Part shown: piece after piece, positions 27,896 through 37,468 of the stretch
Position numbering within the stretch: the stretch's first letter is position 1
Layout: each line of letters begins with the position of its first letter
NCBI RefSeq assembly: GCF_901472495.1
Contig: NZ_LR590469.1
Span: 3,844,001-3,908,000, forward strand
Direction: 5' to 3'
DNA length: 64,000 nt
Origin: Yersinia enterocolitica subsp. enterocolitica
GTDB taxonomy: Bacteria; Pseudomonadota; Gammaproteobacteria; Enterobacterales; Enterobacteriaceae
The notes under the pieces: model-generated
The model's input: the letters and a program-made list of their open reading frames with translations, nothing else
What the model was told of the DNA's origin: nothing
The model's database searches: none
Position numbers and translations under genes: made by a program

Positions 27896-28891
27896 CTACT
27901 GCCACTTGCGATGATAAGCGCCCAGGGTGGTTTGGGTGCCTTCGGACATTGCGCCCAATTGTTCCATCCATTCTTCTTTGGCGGAAAATTGCGCAGGATT
28001 GGCCAGATAGCGGTCAATTGCCTGCCGCCACACTTTCGCCACCTGGCTGACATAAGCCGGGCTGCGCTGACGCCCTTCAATTTTCACCGAGGCAATATTG
28101 GCGGCAAATAATTCCGGTAGCAGTTCAAGAGTATTGAGGCTAGTCGGCTCTTCCAGTGCATGATAGCGCTGCCCATCCACCAAATAGCGCCCTTTGCACA
28201 AGGTCGGATAGCCGGCATTTTCGTTATCTTCATAACGGTCGATCAGCACTTCATTGAGGCGAGACTCCATCCCTTGCGGGGTTTGCTGCCAGCGCACAAA
28301 GCGCGCCGGAGAGCAGGCACCGACGGTATTGGGTGATTCACCGGTCAAATAGGATGAAAGATAACACCGCCCTTCAGCCATAATGCACAAGCTGCCAAAG
28401 GCAAAAACTTCCAATGGAACCGGGCTGGTGCGGGACAATTGTTTTACCTGATGCATGGATAGCACCCGCGGTAAAACAACTCGTGCGACATCAAAATGGC
28501 GTTGATAGAAGCGGATAGCTTCATCATTGGTCGCCGAGGCTTGTACCGACACATGGCGCTCAACTTGTGGGTAGCGTTCGGCGGCATATTCCAACATCGC
28601 CAAATCCGCCAGAATCAGGGCATCAGCCCCAAGCTGTGCCGCCATATCAACGGCCCGTTGCCAGCGGGAATAGCCGGCAGGGTGAGCAAACGTATTAATG
28701 GCGATATGCAATTTCCGTTTGCGGCTGTGAACGTAATTGACGGCTTCCTGTAATTTTTTATCGGTGAAATTCAGTCCGGCAAAATGGCGGGCGTTAGTAT
28801 CATCTTTCAAGCCGATATAAACCGCGTCAGCACCATTATCGATTGCGGCCTTTAATGCGGGTAAATTACCGGCAGGACAAAGCAGCTCCAT
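27896..28891 (-). CDS. ubiU: O2-independent ubiquinone hydroxylation protein UbiU (U32 family)
   Basis: The partner of UbiV, carrying its own [4Fe-4S] cluster; the UbiUV heterodimer hydroxylates ubiquinone precursors without oxygen. 331 aa, as in E. coli. N-terminal MELLCPAGNLPALKAAIDNG; cysteine cluster in EGRCYLSSYL and VGACSPARF (about 169-193) and TLCKGRYLVDG (about 232). First gene of the ubiU-ubiV operon, divergent from ubiT. Confidence 0.95.
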   Translation of the reverse strand: MELLCPAGNLPALKAAIDNGADAVYIGLKDDTNARHFAGLNFTDKKLQEAVNYVHSRKRKLHIAINTFAHPAGYSRWQRAVDMAAQLGADALILADLAMLEYAAERYPQVERHVSVQASATNDEAIRFYQRHFDVARVVLPRVLSMHQVKQLSRTSPVPLEVFAFGSLCIMAEGRCYLSSYLTGESPNTVGACSPARFVRWQQTPQGMESRLNEVLIDRYEDNENAGYPTLCKGRYLVDGQRYHALEEPTSLNTLELLPELFAANIASVKIEGRQRSPAYVSQVAKVWRQAIDRYLANPAQFSAKEEWMEQLGAMSEGTQTTLGAYHRKWQ

Positions 28892-29101
28892 AGAATTTTC
28901 CCTATCCGAAGATGATATTAGAGTTTAGCGAATGGCGATTTTAGTTAACCCGCCGTGAACTGACCTTGATTTAGGGCAGTTTCTTTCGCATTGGTGCCAT
29001 TCTTCTGATATTTAGCAAAGATCTGATGCAAAATTTATTGATATAACAGGCTTCCACATTCTGCCAATGTGGCAAAATAGAACTTTATTTTATACAGATT
29101 A
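28892..29101. other. Divergent ubiU-ubiT promoter region
   Basis: This segment probably holds the ubiU promoter. In E. coli the ubiUVT genes respond to FNR. Two TTGAT half-sites (28976-28980 and 29038-29042) are present, but neither has a good ATCAA partner at the right spacing, so no FNR site is called. Confidence 0.4.
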
Positions 29102-29243
29102 ATACCCAAAGTAATTGGAGTTGCAGGTAGGCGGCAAAAGAACTCATCCCAATGAGCTATTTACTGTAAGGTCAACGACCAGTAAGTGATTTGGGTGAGT
29201 GAATGTAGCCAACACCCCTGTGGCTTCAAGTACAAAGGGTATA
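29102..29243. repeat. ERIC element upstream of ubiT
   Basis: Terminal inverted repeats ATACCC...GGGTAT enclose the recognisable ERIC features AGTTGCAGGTAGGCGGCAA, the internal GTAAGTGATTTGGGTGAGTG and GTAGCCAACAC. About 142 bp, longer than the standard 127-bp ERIC, with a diverged centre. It ends 21 nt before the ubiT start, so it forms most of the ubiT 5' untranslated region. Confidence 0.85.
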
Positions 29244-29264
29244 TCACCAAAAAGGAGTCAGCCT

Positions 29265-29786
29265 GTGTTGGGAGAACTACGAGCACGCCTTGTACGCCAA
29301 GGGCCAGCGCTGCTGCGGGGGCCGTTAAAATTGACGCCATTTGCTTTGCAACGCCAGGTGTTGGAGCAAGTGTTGGGCTGGCAATTCCGTCAGGCGCTGC
29401 TGGACGGAGATCTGGAGTTTCTGGAGTCTCGCTGGTTAAAAATTGAAGTGCGTGACCTCGCATTGCAATGGTTTATGACCGTGGAAAACGGTAGGCTGGT
29501 GGTGAGCCAACAGGCTGAGGCGGATGTTAGCTTCAGCGGTGATGCCAACGATCTGATTTTGATCGCTGCCCGTAAAGAAGATCCGGATACGCTATTTTTC
29601 CAGCGCCGGCTGCGAATTGAAGGGGATACCGAATTGGGCCTGTATGTGAAAAATCTGATGGATGCCATTGAATTGGAATCTATGCCGACGCTACTGCGAG
29701 TCGGTCTGCAACAACTGGCGGAATTTATTGAAGCGGGTCAGCAAGAGGGTGCGGCGAGTACTTCCCGTACATTAGCATCGTGCTGA
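29265..29786 (+). CDS. ubiT: Anaerobic ubiquinone biosynthesis accessory factor UbiT (SCP2 domain)
   Basis: UbiT is an SCP2 lipid-binding protein needed for anaerobic ubiquinone synthesis, analogous to UbiJ in the aerobic pathway. Start GTG at 29265 (MLGELRARLVRQGP), with AAAGGAG upstream, gives 173 aa against 174 in E. coli; the frame further upstream lies inside the ERIC. Conserved KLTPFALQRQVLEQVL and DPDTLFFQRRL-IEGDTELGLYV segments. The last 7 nt overlap the GTG of yhbS. Confidence 0.94.
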   Translation: MLGELRARLVRQGPALLRGPLKLTPFALQRQVLEQVLGWQFRQALLDGDLEFLESRWLKIEVRDLALQWFMTVENGRLVVSQQAEADVSFSGDANDLILIAARKEDPDTLFFQRRLRIEGDTELGLYVKNLMDAIELESMPTLLRVGLQQLAEFIEAGQQEGAASTSRTLASC

Positions 29787-30283
29787 TCCGAGTTGAAATT
29801 CCAGTGGATGCTCCGGGGATCGACGCCTTATTACGCAAGGCATTCAAGGGCGATGATGAAGCAGGATTAGTGCAACAATTGCGCGAAGATGGCTTACTGA
29901 CGCTGGGCATTGTGGCAACCGATGATGAAGGCGGTGTAGTTGGTTATGCAGCATTCAGCCCGGTGGATGTGGGCGGCGAAGACCGTCAATGGGTTGCACT
30001 GGCCCCGCTGGCAGTGGAAGAAAGTCTGCGTCGTCAAGGATTGGCTGAGAAGCTGGTCTATGAAGGCCTCGATTCTCTCAATGAGTTCGGCTATGCCGCA
30101 GTGGTGGTATTAGGCGATCCCGCCTATTATCAGCGTTTTGGCTTTGTGCCAGCGGCCCGTCATCAATTAACCTGCCGTTGGCCTGATACTGAAGAAGCCT
30201 TTCAGGTGTATGCGTTGGCAGAAGATGCACTGACAGATGCTGATGGCGAAGTGGTGTTTTCTGCGCCGTTTAATCGGTTCTAA
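29780..30283 (+). CDS. yhbS: GNAT-family N-acetyltransferase YhbS
   Basis: A predicted acetyltransferase of 167 aa, equal to E. coli YhbS. The start is GTG 29780 (MLIRVEIPVDAPGIDALL), overlapping the ubiT stop, so it is probably translationally coupled. GNAT motif A (VEESLRRQGLAEKLVYEGLD, about 76-95) carries the acetyl-CoA loop, followed by VVVLGDPAYYQRFGF. The substrate is unknown. Its 3' end overlaps the converging yhbQ by 14 nt. Confidence 0.93.
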   Translation: MLIRVEIPVDAPGIDALLRKAFKGDDEAGLVQQLREDGLLTLGIVATDDEGGVVGYAAFSPVDVGGEDRQWVALAPLAVEESLRRQGLAEKLVYEGLDSLNEFGYAAVVVLGDPAYYQRFGFVPAARHQLTCRWPDTEEAFQVYALAEDALTDADGEVVFSAPFNRF

Positions 30284-30563
30284 CGTCTAGCAACGATACC
30301 AATGAAGAGGGCTGGTTCATCACCAGCTTTTCTTTTTGTTGCTTACTGAGCTGCTTGACTCGATATTCCAGCTTCAACGCCGTTGAGCGATCCCCTGCTT
30401 CACAATGAAATACCAGCGCTAACTCTCCTTTGCCCCGCAGCGCTTTTGCGCCTTTTCCAGCTTGATGTTGCGTCAGTCTCCTGGCCACATCAGTGGTAAT
30501 GCCGGTATACAGCATGCCACTGGTGGTGCGCAGCAGATAGAGATGCCAAAGGCTGTCCGACAT
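30270..30563 (-). CDS. yhbQ: GIY-YIG domain protein YhbQ
   Basis: A 97-aa protein consisting of a single GIY-YIG nuclease domain (UPF0213): LYLLRTTSGMLYTGITTDVA at the N-terminus with catalytic-type Tyr and Arg (RRLTQHQ), and conserved Glu in KLEYRVKQLSK. E. coli YhbQ has reported DNase activity; the biological role is unclear. In E. coli it is next to yhbP, but here 14 kb of other genes intervene. Confidence 0.92.
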   Translation of the reverse strand: MSDSLWHLYLLRTTSGMLYTGITTDVARRLTQHQAGKGAKALRGKGELALVFHCEAGDRSTALKLEYRVKQLSKQQKEKLVMNQPSSLVSLLDVRTD

Positions 30564-30699
30564 AATCTTATTCCAGTCCGGGGGTAGCGGTTCGGAACAT
30601 TATTACCGGAATTTCCCATTGCATCCTGACTTTTTTATCTGCTGGCACCTGATCAGTTTAAATTGGTTCTATTTGGCTCAATATGAACCATTCGATTAT

Positions 30700-32016
30700 T
30701 TATTTAGTCTTTGCTGCAAATTCAAAGCGTGGTGAAACCAAACCGTACAGTGTCCAACCGAGGAAGGTGACAATCGCCCCCCAAGTCATGGCTTCCTGGC
30801 CTGAACTATAAAGCGCATAGAAGCTATACATCGCACCGATAAAGGCAATGATATTGGCTTTGCGCGCTTTTGCAGGTGGAACATTGGCGGTTTTCTGAAT
30901 AATCACCAACGCTGCCATCGACAGAATATAAGGGATGATATTGGTTACAACTGCCAGATTGACCAGCACATTGAATTGTTTATTCAATGATGGGCTAATG
31001 GTCATTAGTGACAAGACACTCTGGATGACAACAATAGTCAGCATCCCTTTGATTGGCGCATCAGCTTTACTGACTTTAGAGAAGATTTTCGGGAAGAAAC
31101 CTTCATCGGCAGAGGATTTAAATACCTGAGCGATGGTGAACTGCCAGCCGAGCAATGAACCCACACAAGACATAATCATCAATGCCATGATGATTTTACC
31201 CACAGCTGGGGTAAACATATAAGCGAATGCCAGGCCAAATGGCGCTGTTGAGTTCGCCAAGTCCATATTAGGGACAATACCGGCGATGACGTTGGTCGAA
31301 ATAATATAGATAACCGCTGCACCTAAAGTCCCGCCCAATACGGCAATCGGGACGTTACGTTCAGGGTTTTCTACGGCGTCGGTATTGGCACAGGCAGATT
31401 CCAGCCCGAGGAAAGCCCATAATGTCATCGAAATGGAGGAACCGATAGCTTCAAAAGTAGGTACGCCATGTGGGTTCCATGCCGCCGCGTAAGCGGAGCC
31501 GCTAAACCAGAACCAACCAATAATTGAAATCCCCACTACCGGAATAATCACCCCCCAGATAGTGACACTACTGATCTGCCCGGTAATTCGTGCGCCGCCG
31601 AAGTTAGCCACCGTTGCCAACCACAGTACGCCGATAGTCGCGATACAAATACCCAGTGGCGTTAAGGTGGCCCCCAGTAATTCAGTTCCGTACCCGACCG
31701 CCGATATGGCAATAGCGATATTGGCAATCAATAGAGATGCACCATAGGTATAGTTGGCCATGAAGTTGCCGGATTTACCGAAAGCGTATTCTGCATAACC
31801 GCCCATCCCACCCGATTTACGGCTGAACATCCCGCACTGGGCAAATGCATAAGCCAGCGCCATGGAACCGACGGCGGTGACTAACCATGAAACGATAGAA
31901 ATCGTCCCAACTTCGGCGAGTTTGGTTGGCAGCATAATTATGCCTGATCCCATCATATTGACGGCAGTCAGAATAGTTAACTGTACTACTCCCATCTTAT
32001 TATTTGTTTTACTCAT
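30700..32016 (-). CDS. potE: Putrescine-ornithine antiporter PotE
   Basis: PotE exchanges external ornithine for internal putrescine in acid stress and polyamine balance. 438 aa with about 12 TM segments, near-identical through the start KMGVVQLTILTAVNMMGSGI and the LESACANTDAVENPERNVPI signature (about 205-225). It follows speF by 93 nt on the same strand, the standard inducible ornithine decarboxylase operon, downstream of speFL. Confidence 0.96.
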   Translation of the reverse strand: MSKTNNKMGVVQLTILTAVNMMGSGIIMLPTKLAEVGTISIVSWLVTAVGSMALAYAFAQCGMFSRKSGGMGGYAEYAFGKSGNFMANYTYGASLLIANIAIAISAVGYGTELLGATLTPLGICIATIGVLWLATVANFGGARITGQISSVTIWGVIIPVVGISIIGWFWFSGSAYAAAWNPHGVPTFEAIGSSISMTLWAFLGLESACANTDAVENPERNVPIAVLGGTLGAAVIYIISTNVIAGIVPNMDLANSTAPFGLAFAYMFTPAVGKIIMALMIMSCVGSLLGWQFTIAQVFKSSADEGFFPKIFSKVSKADAPIKGMLTIVVIQSVLSLMTISPSLNKQFNVLVNLAVVTNIIPYILSMAALVIIQKTANVPPAKARKANIIAFIGAMYSFYALYSSGQEAMTWGAIVTFLGWTLYGLVSPRFEFAAKTK

Positions 32017-32109
32017 TTTTATTATCTCTTTTTAAATTTCAGAGACTGCGGGAATAATTAACTCCCGCAGGTTTGAGTTATTGGTGTTGTATAATAGAAG
32101 TCTTCTTTT

Positions 32110-34275
32110 TTACTTGTTTTTCATCATATAGCCGTATGCGCGGTTCCATCCGTCTTCATCGACTTGTAAATAAACACCTTGTAATTCAGGCGCAAAGCCT
32201 GGCAATAAATTAATACTTTCTTCAAGTGCCAGGAAATAACGTTGAGCAGCACCACCCCAAACTTCACCAGGGACAACACACAATACTCCCGGTGGGTAAG
32301 GAAGTGCGCCTTCAGCGGCAATTCGGCCTTCTGCTTTACACAGTGGAACTAATTCAGCATGTCCACGAACGAATTCAATATTGGCATCCTGAGGATTCAT
32401 CATGACTTTAGGGAAATATTGTTTGCGGAACATTTCTTTTTGCAGCTGTTTAACATCGTAGCTGACATAAAGGTCATGCATTTCCTGACATAATTTACCG
32501 ATGGTATAACCTTTATAACGAGTTTCGTTATTACGATAAACTGTTGGTAATACATCACTCAGCAATGCATCTTCTTCAATGAAACGTTCAAAGCGAGCAA
32601 TTTGCGCCACCAGATGTTGCATTTTCGCTAAGTCTTCAGCTGGCGTTAATAAGAACAGAATGGAGTTCAGATCGCATTTTTCTGGCACGATGCCATTTTC
32701 ACGCAGGAAGTTAGCCAGAATAGTAGCCGGAATACCTGAGGCGGTATATTCACCGGTATTAGTATCAATGCCTGGTGTGGTTAATAACAATTTACACGGG
32801 TCGACAAAGTATTGTGATGCTTCATAACCTTCAAAAGCATGCCATTTTTCACCGGGAATGAAATTAAAGAAGCGTAAATCTTGAGCCATAGCCTCGGTGT
32901 CATATTCTTGCCAAGGTTTACCATCAACCTCTACCGGCACAAAAGGTTTAATCATATTACAGGTATTTAAGATCATTTTACGGGCTTCAATACCGGTCTT
33001 CACACAATCTAACCACATGCGCTGACCACTTTTCCCTTCATGCATTTTCGCATTAACATCTAATGCTGCGAATAATGGATAGAATGGGCTGGTGGAAGCG
33101 TGCAACATAAAGGCATTATTAAAACGTTTATGATTACAATAACGATCCTGGCCTTTAATGTGTTTATCTTTCTTATGAATTTGTGAGGTTTGCGAGAAAC
33201 CGGCTTGTTGTTTATGTACTGATTGCGTAACGATAATACCTGGATCGTTTTCATTCAGTTCAAGTAATAATGGTGAGCAATCTTTCATCATAGGAATAAA
33301 CTGCTCATAACCGACCCAAGCTGAGTCGAACAGAATATAGTCGCAAAGATGGCCGATTTTATCCACAACCTGACGAGCGTTATAAATAGTGCCGTCATAA
33401 GTGCCTAATTGGATAATCGCCAGGCGGAATGGGCGTGCTTCGTTGGCACGTTCCGGGGCTACGCTACGGATTTGTTCACGCAGGTATTTCTCTTCAAAAC
33501 AATGAGCATCAATACCACCGATAAAGCCAAACGGGTTACGGGCAGTTTCCAGATAAACCGGTGTAGCTCCTGCTTGAATCAGTGCGCCGTGGTGGTTGGA
33601 TTTATGGTTATTACGGTCAAACAGTACCAGATCACCACGGGCTAATAGGGCATTGGTGGCGACTTTGTTAGAAGCTGATGTCCCGTTCAGTACGAAATAG
33701 GTTTTATCGGCGTTAAATACTTTTGCAGCATGTTTTTGCGCATCACAAGGTGCGCCTTCATGAATAAGCAAATCGCCTAATTTGACGTCAGCATTACACA
33801 TATCAGAACGGAAAATAGTTTCACCGTAGAAGTCAAAGAATTGACGTCCAGCCGGATGTTTACGGAAGAACTGACCACCTTGGTGTCCCGGACAGGCAAA
33901 AGTAGAATTCCCCATTTCAACATATTTTTTTAATGTACTGAAGAACGGAGGTAGCAACTCTTTTTCATATTTTTCAGCTGCGGATTCCAGTTGTTTACCG
34001 TAAAAATCAGTATTGTCACCGCACAGTTCAAATACCCCATTTAAAGACGGTAATACATCGGTATTCAGTTCTTCTTCACAACAAACAGCCGCAAAAATCG
34101 GAATATCCAGACCTAATGAATGAATGCTTTCAATGACACCATTATTAATGTCTTGAACAGAGAGTACCACAGCAGCTACATCAGTAAAGTCGGTGTGTAA
34201 AACATCTACAACTTCGCGCTGTGATTCAAAACAAGGCATGGCAGATGTACTCGCCGCGATATTTAATTTTTTCAT
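32110..34275 (-). CDS. speF: Inducible ornithine decarboxylase SpeF
   Basis: A PLP-dependent cytoplasmic enzyme converting ornithine to putrescine and CO2, consuming a proton. 721 aa (E. coli 732). N-terminal response-regulator-like wing domain (about 1-110), aminotransferase-fold core with the PLP lysine in SVHKQQAGFSQTSQIHKKD (about 350), and a C-terminal domain containing YPPGVLCVVPGE. Transcription is expected to depend on the leader peptide speFL 486 nt upstream. Confidence 0.96.
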   Translation of the reverse strand: MKKLNIAASTSAMPCFESQREVVDVLHTDFTDVAAVVLSVQDINNGVIESIHSLGLDIPIFAAVCCEEELNTDVLPSLNGVFELCGDNTDFYGKQLESAAEKYEKELLPPFFSTLKKYVEMGNSTFACPGHQGGQFFRKHPAGRQFFDFYGETIFRSDMCNADVKLGDLLIHEGAPCDAQKHAAKVFNADKTYFVLNGTSASNKVATNALLARGDLVLFDRNNHKSNHHGALIQAGATPVYLETARNPFGFIGGIDAHCFEEKYLREQIRSVAPERANEARPFRLAIIQLGTYDGTIYNARQVVDKIGHLCDYILFDSAWVGYEQFIPMMKDCSPLLLELNENDPGIIVTQSVHKQQAGFSQTSQIHKKDKHIKGQDRYCNHKRFNNAFMLHASTSPFYPLFAALDVNAKMHEGKSGQRMWLDCVKTGIEARKMILNTCNMIKPFVPVEVDGKPWQEYDTEAMAQDLRFFNFIPGEKWHAFEGYEASQYFVDPCKLLLTTPGIDTNTGEYTASGIPATILANFLRENGIVPEKCDLNSILFLLTPAEDLAKMQHLVAQIARFERFIEEDALLSDVLPTVYRNNETRYKGYTIGKLCQEMHDLYVSYDVKQLQKEMFRKQYFPKVMMNPQDANIEFVRGHAELVPLCKAEGRIAAEGALPYPPGVLCVVPGEVWGGAAQRYFLALEESINLLPGFAPELQGVYLQVDEDGWNRAYGYMMKNK

Positions 34276-34761
34276 TTATTTTTCTCTCTTATTTTATTTA
34301 GGGTATATGAACCCGTCCAACATTTTTGCAAGTTGGATTTAGTCGTTTAATAAATTTTGTGTATAGCAGCCCGTATCAATGAATTAAAACTCATTAATAA
34401 GTAAGTCTGCTTTTCTGCGCAACACGTTGCCTTTATACCATTCCTTGTCTTTACATAAAAAAGACAGAATTTAAGGCGCAGTGATCCTCATGTCATTTAG
34501 CATTAATGACAAAGGTGACATCTAATTTTTACAGGATAGCTATGTTTCTGCTGAAAGACTTAAACACCAAGCCAATAGAAATTGAGTTGTAATTAGCAAC
34601 AATCTATTAGGCGTTGAAATATTACTGCGTGTTAGTCTTTTCGGAGAAAGCAGACAATAGTTAACATAACGAAAAGATATCAAGAGATTTTCGTTGTTGT
34701 TAAAAATTGTGCATAGACAATGACTATCCAATAAAAAGCGGATGTCATCGCAGGAGGGATA
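34276..34761 (-). promoter_or_regulatory. Long speF leader between speFL and speF
   Basis: 486 nt of untranslated mRNA on the minus strand, containing no supported ORF. In E. coli and Salmonella the corresponding leader undergoes Rho-dependent termination unless ornithine stalls a ribosome on speFL. The matching length and arrangement suggest the same control; Rho-utilisation sites were not mapped. Confidence 0.65.
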
Positions 34762-34866
34762 TTATCTATAATGGTAATAAGAAAAATTAAAATAACTACG
34801 GTGCGCCGGCATCATCAAATGCGTTGTCCGCCTTATATGCGCCATTTTCTTGTTGTTATTTTCCAT
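34762..34866 (-). CDS. speFL: Ornithine-sensing leader peptide SpeFL
   Basis: A 34-codon ORF on the minus strand: MENNNKKMAHIRRTTHLMMP followed by AHRSYFNFSYYHYR and TAA. It has the length of E. coli SpeFL and keeps its start (MENN), the central HIRRTTH block and the AHR-x2-F segment; the last residues differ. In E. coli the nascent peptide forms the ornithine sensor in the ribosome exit tunnel, stalls, and allows transcription into speF-potE. Found by reading the minus strand; the opposite-strand 60-codon frame here is a shadow. Confidence 0.92.
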   Translation of the reverse strand: MENNNKKMAHIRRTTHLMMPAHRSYFNFSYYHYR

Positions 34867-35387
34867 TTGTGTAAGGTCTCTGTTTTTTTTAAACAAATTT
34901 CCGGTTTTAAACAAGGATGTCGTTTTAAACAAGATTTTCTAAAAACGAACTGATGACGGCTATTTTAGTCATAACACTTATTCATTCTGTGACGAATGTC
35001 ATGTTTTTGTCCGATTTCTAAATGCCTTTTGACTAAAAAATGAATAAATAGCTAATTTTATTCACTTTAAACGTTATATATTCAAAACTGTACTGGGTAT
35101 TATGCAAAACAGTAAGGTTATATTTAACACGGCAGATACATTGTCAGAGCTATTATTATGCGATATTAGCAATGAGAGCGGGTTCTTAATTGAAATTGTA
35201 TTTTATTTGTTAAGCCAAAATTATTTGTTACATCCAAATTTATACGGAAATATTGCATATAAATTCAAATTAAGCATATGCAGTAAATGTTAGCTAAATC
35301 ACGTTATCAGGCTGTTGCTCGTCTAAATCCCTATAATAAGGAAGGTTATGCTTGTCATCTTATTGTCGTTAGAGATAAATGTGGCAA
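34867..35387. other. AT-rich intergenic region upstream of speFL
   Basis: Very AT-rich, about 520 bases. It presumably contains the speFL-speF-potE promoter. A 63-codon plus-strand frame at 35102-35293 has no recognisable family or ribosome-binding site. Confidence 0.55.
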
Positions 35388-35412
35388 CACAGGGGCAAAA
35401 GCTGCCCCTGTG
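35388..35412 (-). terminator. Hairpin downstream of the lyase operon
   Basis: CACAGGGGC/GCCCCTGTG, a perfect 9-bp stem with a 7-nt loop, 10 nt beyond the heparinase-type lyase stop. The minus-strand flank is not T-rich, so termination may be weak. Confidence 0.6.
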
Positions 35413-35421
35413 AGGAGGAAT

Positions 35422-37446
35422 TTAACTGAATAACGGTAGGTCACTGGCGGTAAAGGGAATTTTTACCTGTATAACCTGCTGTTGACGAGTCAATTTGATG
35501 AATAATGTCTTGCCATCATTGTCTACCTGAACATCCAATAACGGGTCTTGGTTATTCATATCAAACACGCAGGTGACTAGTGATTCGGGTTGGTGAGCAC
35601 GCAAAATCAGATAACTGATATCACGCACTGACGGATTGGCTGGTGCCAACCCTTGAAACAGAGTGGCATCCGCGGCGAGCCACAGTGTTAGCGGGCCAGC
35701 GGCTGTTTGATAGCGGCACTGAATCACGCCATTCAGTGGTTGGGCCGTAACTTGATGTAAATATTGCATTGGCCCACTAGCGCAGAAGGTCGTACTTTCA
35801 CCTACCGATTCAATGACCGACCCGTCGATATGCAGTGTCCAGTCCCACTGTTGTTGATGTGGATTGACGATACTACTGATATCGATAATCGCATCTTCTA
35901 ACCATAAAATACGGCGGCGAAATTTGACATCACGGTAAGCCTCGCTATCCCATTGGACTCGGGTATGACTGTCCAGCATGGGGGCTTTTTGGCTCCAATC
36001 GACCTCGGTATCTAACCAACTAAAGTTTGCGGATTGATACCAGTGATGAATAACTGGCACAGCGGGCGGCTGATTTTTCTGATTAATACTGAGCGTATTG
36101 TGGGTGGCACTATTTTTGTAGTAACCATAATGCAGTTGCGCGCCATAACCGGTAGTGCCTAAATCCGGTAGAACCTCTTGCCCTTGCTCAAACAGAATGA
36201 GATTCAGCCGATCATAATGGTCATGTTCACCCCCGTATGGACTGTGTTTTACCAGCAAAGCGCGGCCAGATTGCGGTTGGCGAAGAATGGTCAATCCACA
36301 ATCTGGTGCATGCAGCGTATCTGTTGGAATGACATCAATCATTGGTGGTGGCAATTCTTCAACGCCGTACAGCAGCGCATCCAAATTCAAACGCGGTTCC
36401 TGGCGATAAATATGGTGCAGGGCGGCGGCATATTCATCATTACCATAGGTTTTAAAGGCAAACTCATACAAATGGGCATGATTAAGCTGCTCCTGACCTG
36501 CAGTGCAATCATTGATGCGAGGGAATGTGCCATCGGGCATCAGTAATTTTAAAGGGAAACTGAGCATATCGCGGTAATAAGGTAACGCCAGCAGACTGTA
36601 ACGGCTCCCGGCGGCCAGTTTTTCAAATGACCAGAAGCCTTGCAATGCATAAAAGTGATAATGCACTGAGCCTTCAAACCAGAACCCTTCATTGAACAAC
36701 CCATGCTCTAGCTGATAACGCAGGCCATACTCAGCATTGACGGCAAACTCAACATAGAGTTCCTCTGCGAGGATCAGGCCGATCACCGCGATAGCGCTGC
36801 TAATTTTCACTTCATGGTTATGCAACTGACGGGTGCGGTGCTGCATCAGGAACTCAGCGCCCTCGCGCAATAAGCGCCCAGCGATACAGTCGCGTTGTTC
36901 CTGACTGAGCGCCTCGGCAATAAAATCATAACCCAATGCAAAATCGAGCAGACAATTGGCCTCACACAAGGTTTGTGCATTGGCTTTGCCCGGCCCGTTG
37001 TAAGGGATACCGCCGTGCACTTCATAGTCGGGATAGTAGCGGGCATAATCTATCAAAATATCCCGCACCTTTTCGAAGTAGCGTATTTCGCCAGTGAGTT
37101 GCCACAGCAAACCGAGCTGGTTGCAGGCTTTGGCATTTAAGCCGTTAAGCGCTCGCCACCAGGCACCATCATAGGGTTCTCCGTTAAACAAATGAGAGTC
37201 TATCGGGCAACGGTGTTGCGTCGGTGAATAGCGATCCCACACTAACTTCACACCGTGATCGGGGCAATAATAGTAATGATTCCAGGTGGCGATACCGGTG
37301 GCAGGGACTAGTGTGTCTGAGCCCAAAACCACCTGATTATCTTCAATCAGCGTGGCAATAATCTCGGACTGCTGCACGCTATTTCCCTGTTGTTGCATAA
37401 CGCGCTGGCGGATTTTAGCCATCTGCCTGTCCGTAAACTGCTTCAT
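35422..37446 (-). CDS. Heparinase II/III-family polysaccharide lyase, cytoplasmic (oligouronate lyase candidate)
   Basis: A 674-aa protein with heparinase II/III architecture: an N-terminal alpha/alpha toroid (about 80-350; HGGIPYNGPGKANAQ, QLHNHEVKISSAIAVIG, WFEGSVHYHFYALQGFW) and a C-terminal beta-sandwich with the family motifs GGEHDHYDRLNLILF and NSATHNTLSIN (about 410-470). Catalytic-type Asn-His, Tyr and His residues are visible. The N-terminus (MKQFTDRQMAKIRQRVM) has no signal peptide, so it should act on imported oligosaccharides. PL15/PL17-like exolytic oligoalginate lyases share this plan, but the substrate cannot be read from sequence. It starts 22 nt after the exported lyase gene. 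Confidence 0.82.
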   Translation of the reverse strand: MKQFTDRQMAKIRQRVMQQQGNSVQQSEIIATLIEDNQVVLGSDTLVPATGIATWNHYYYCPDHGVKLVWDRYSPTQHRCPIDSHLFNGEPYDGAWWRALNGLNAKACNQLGLLWQLTGEIRYFEKVRDILIDYARYYPDYEVHGGIPYNGPGKANAQTLCEANCLLDFALGYDFIAEALSQEQRDCIAGRLLREGAEFLMQHRTRQLHNHEVKISSAIAVIGLILAEELYVEFAVNAEYGLRYQLEHGLFNEGFWFEGSVHYHFYALQGFWSFEKLAAGSRYSLLALPYYRDMLSFPLKLLMPDGTFPRINDCTAGQEQLNHAHLYEFAFKTYGNDEYAAALHHIYRQEPRLNLDALLYGVEELPPPMIDVIPTDTLHAPDCGLTILRQPQSGRALLVKHSPYGGEHDHYDRLNLILFEQGQEVLPDLGTTGYGAQLHYGYYKNSATHNTLSINQKNQPPAVPVIHHWYQSANFSWLDTEVDWSQKAPMLDSHTRVQWDSEAYRDVKFRRRILWLEDAIIDISSIVNPHQQQWDWTLHIDGSVIESVGESTTFCASGPMQYLHQVTAQPLNGVIQCRYQTAAGPLTLWLAADATLFQGLAPANPSVRDISYLILRAHQPESLVTCVFDMNNQDPLLDVQVDNDGKTLFIKLTRQQQVIQVKIPFTASDLPLFS

Positions 37447-37468
37447 ATCTGATGTGTCCTCGCGGTAC

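Noticed and set aside
34771..34953. 60-codon plus-strand frame upstream of speF
   Set aside because: It is the antisense shadow of speFL; the minus-strand reading has the conserved leader peptide.
35102..35293. 63-codon plus-strand frame in AT-rich intergenic DNA
   Set aside because: No ribosome-binding site, no recognisable domain; expected by chance in AT-rich sequence.
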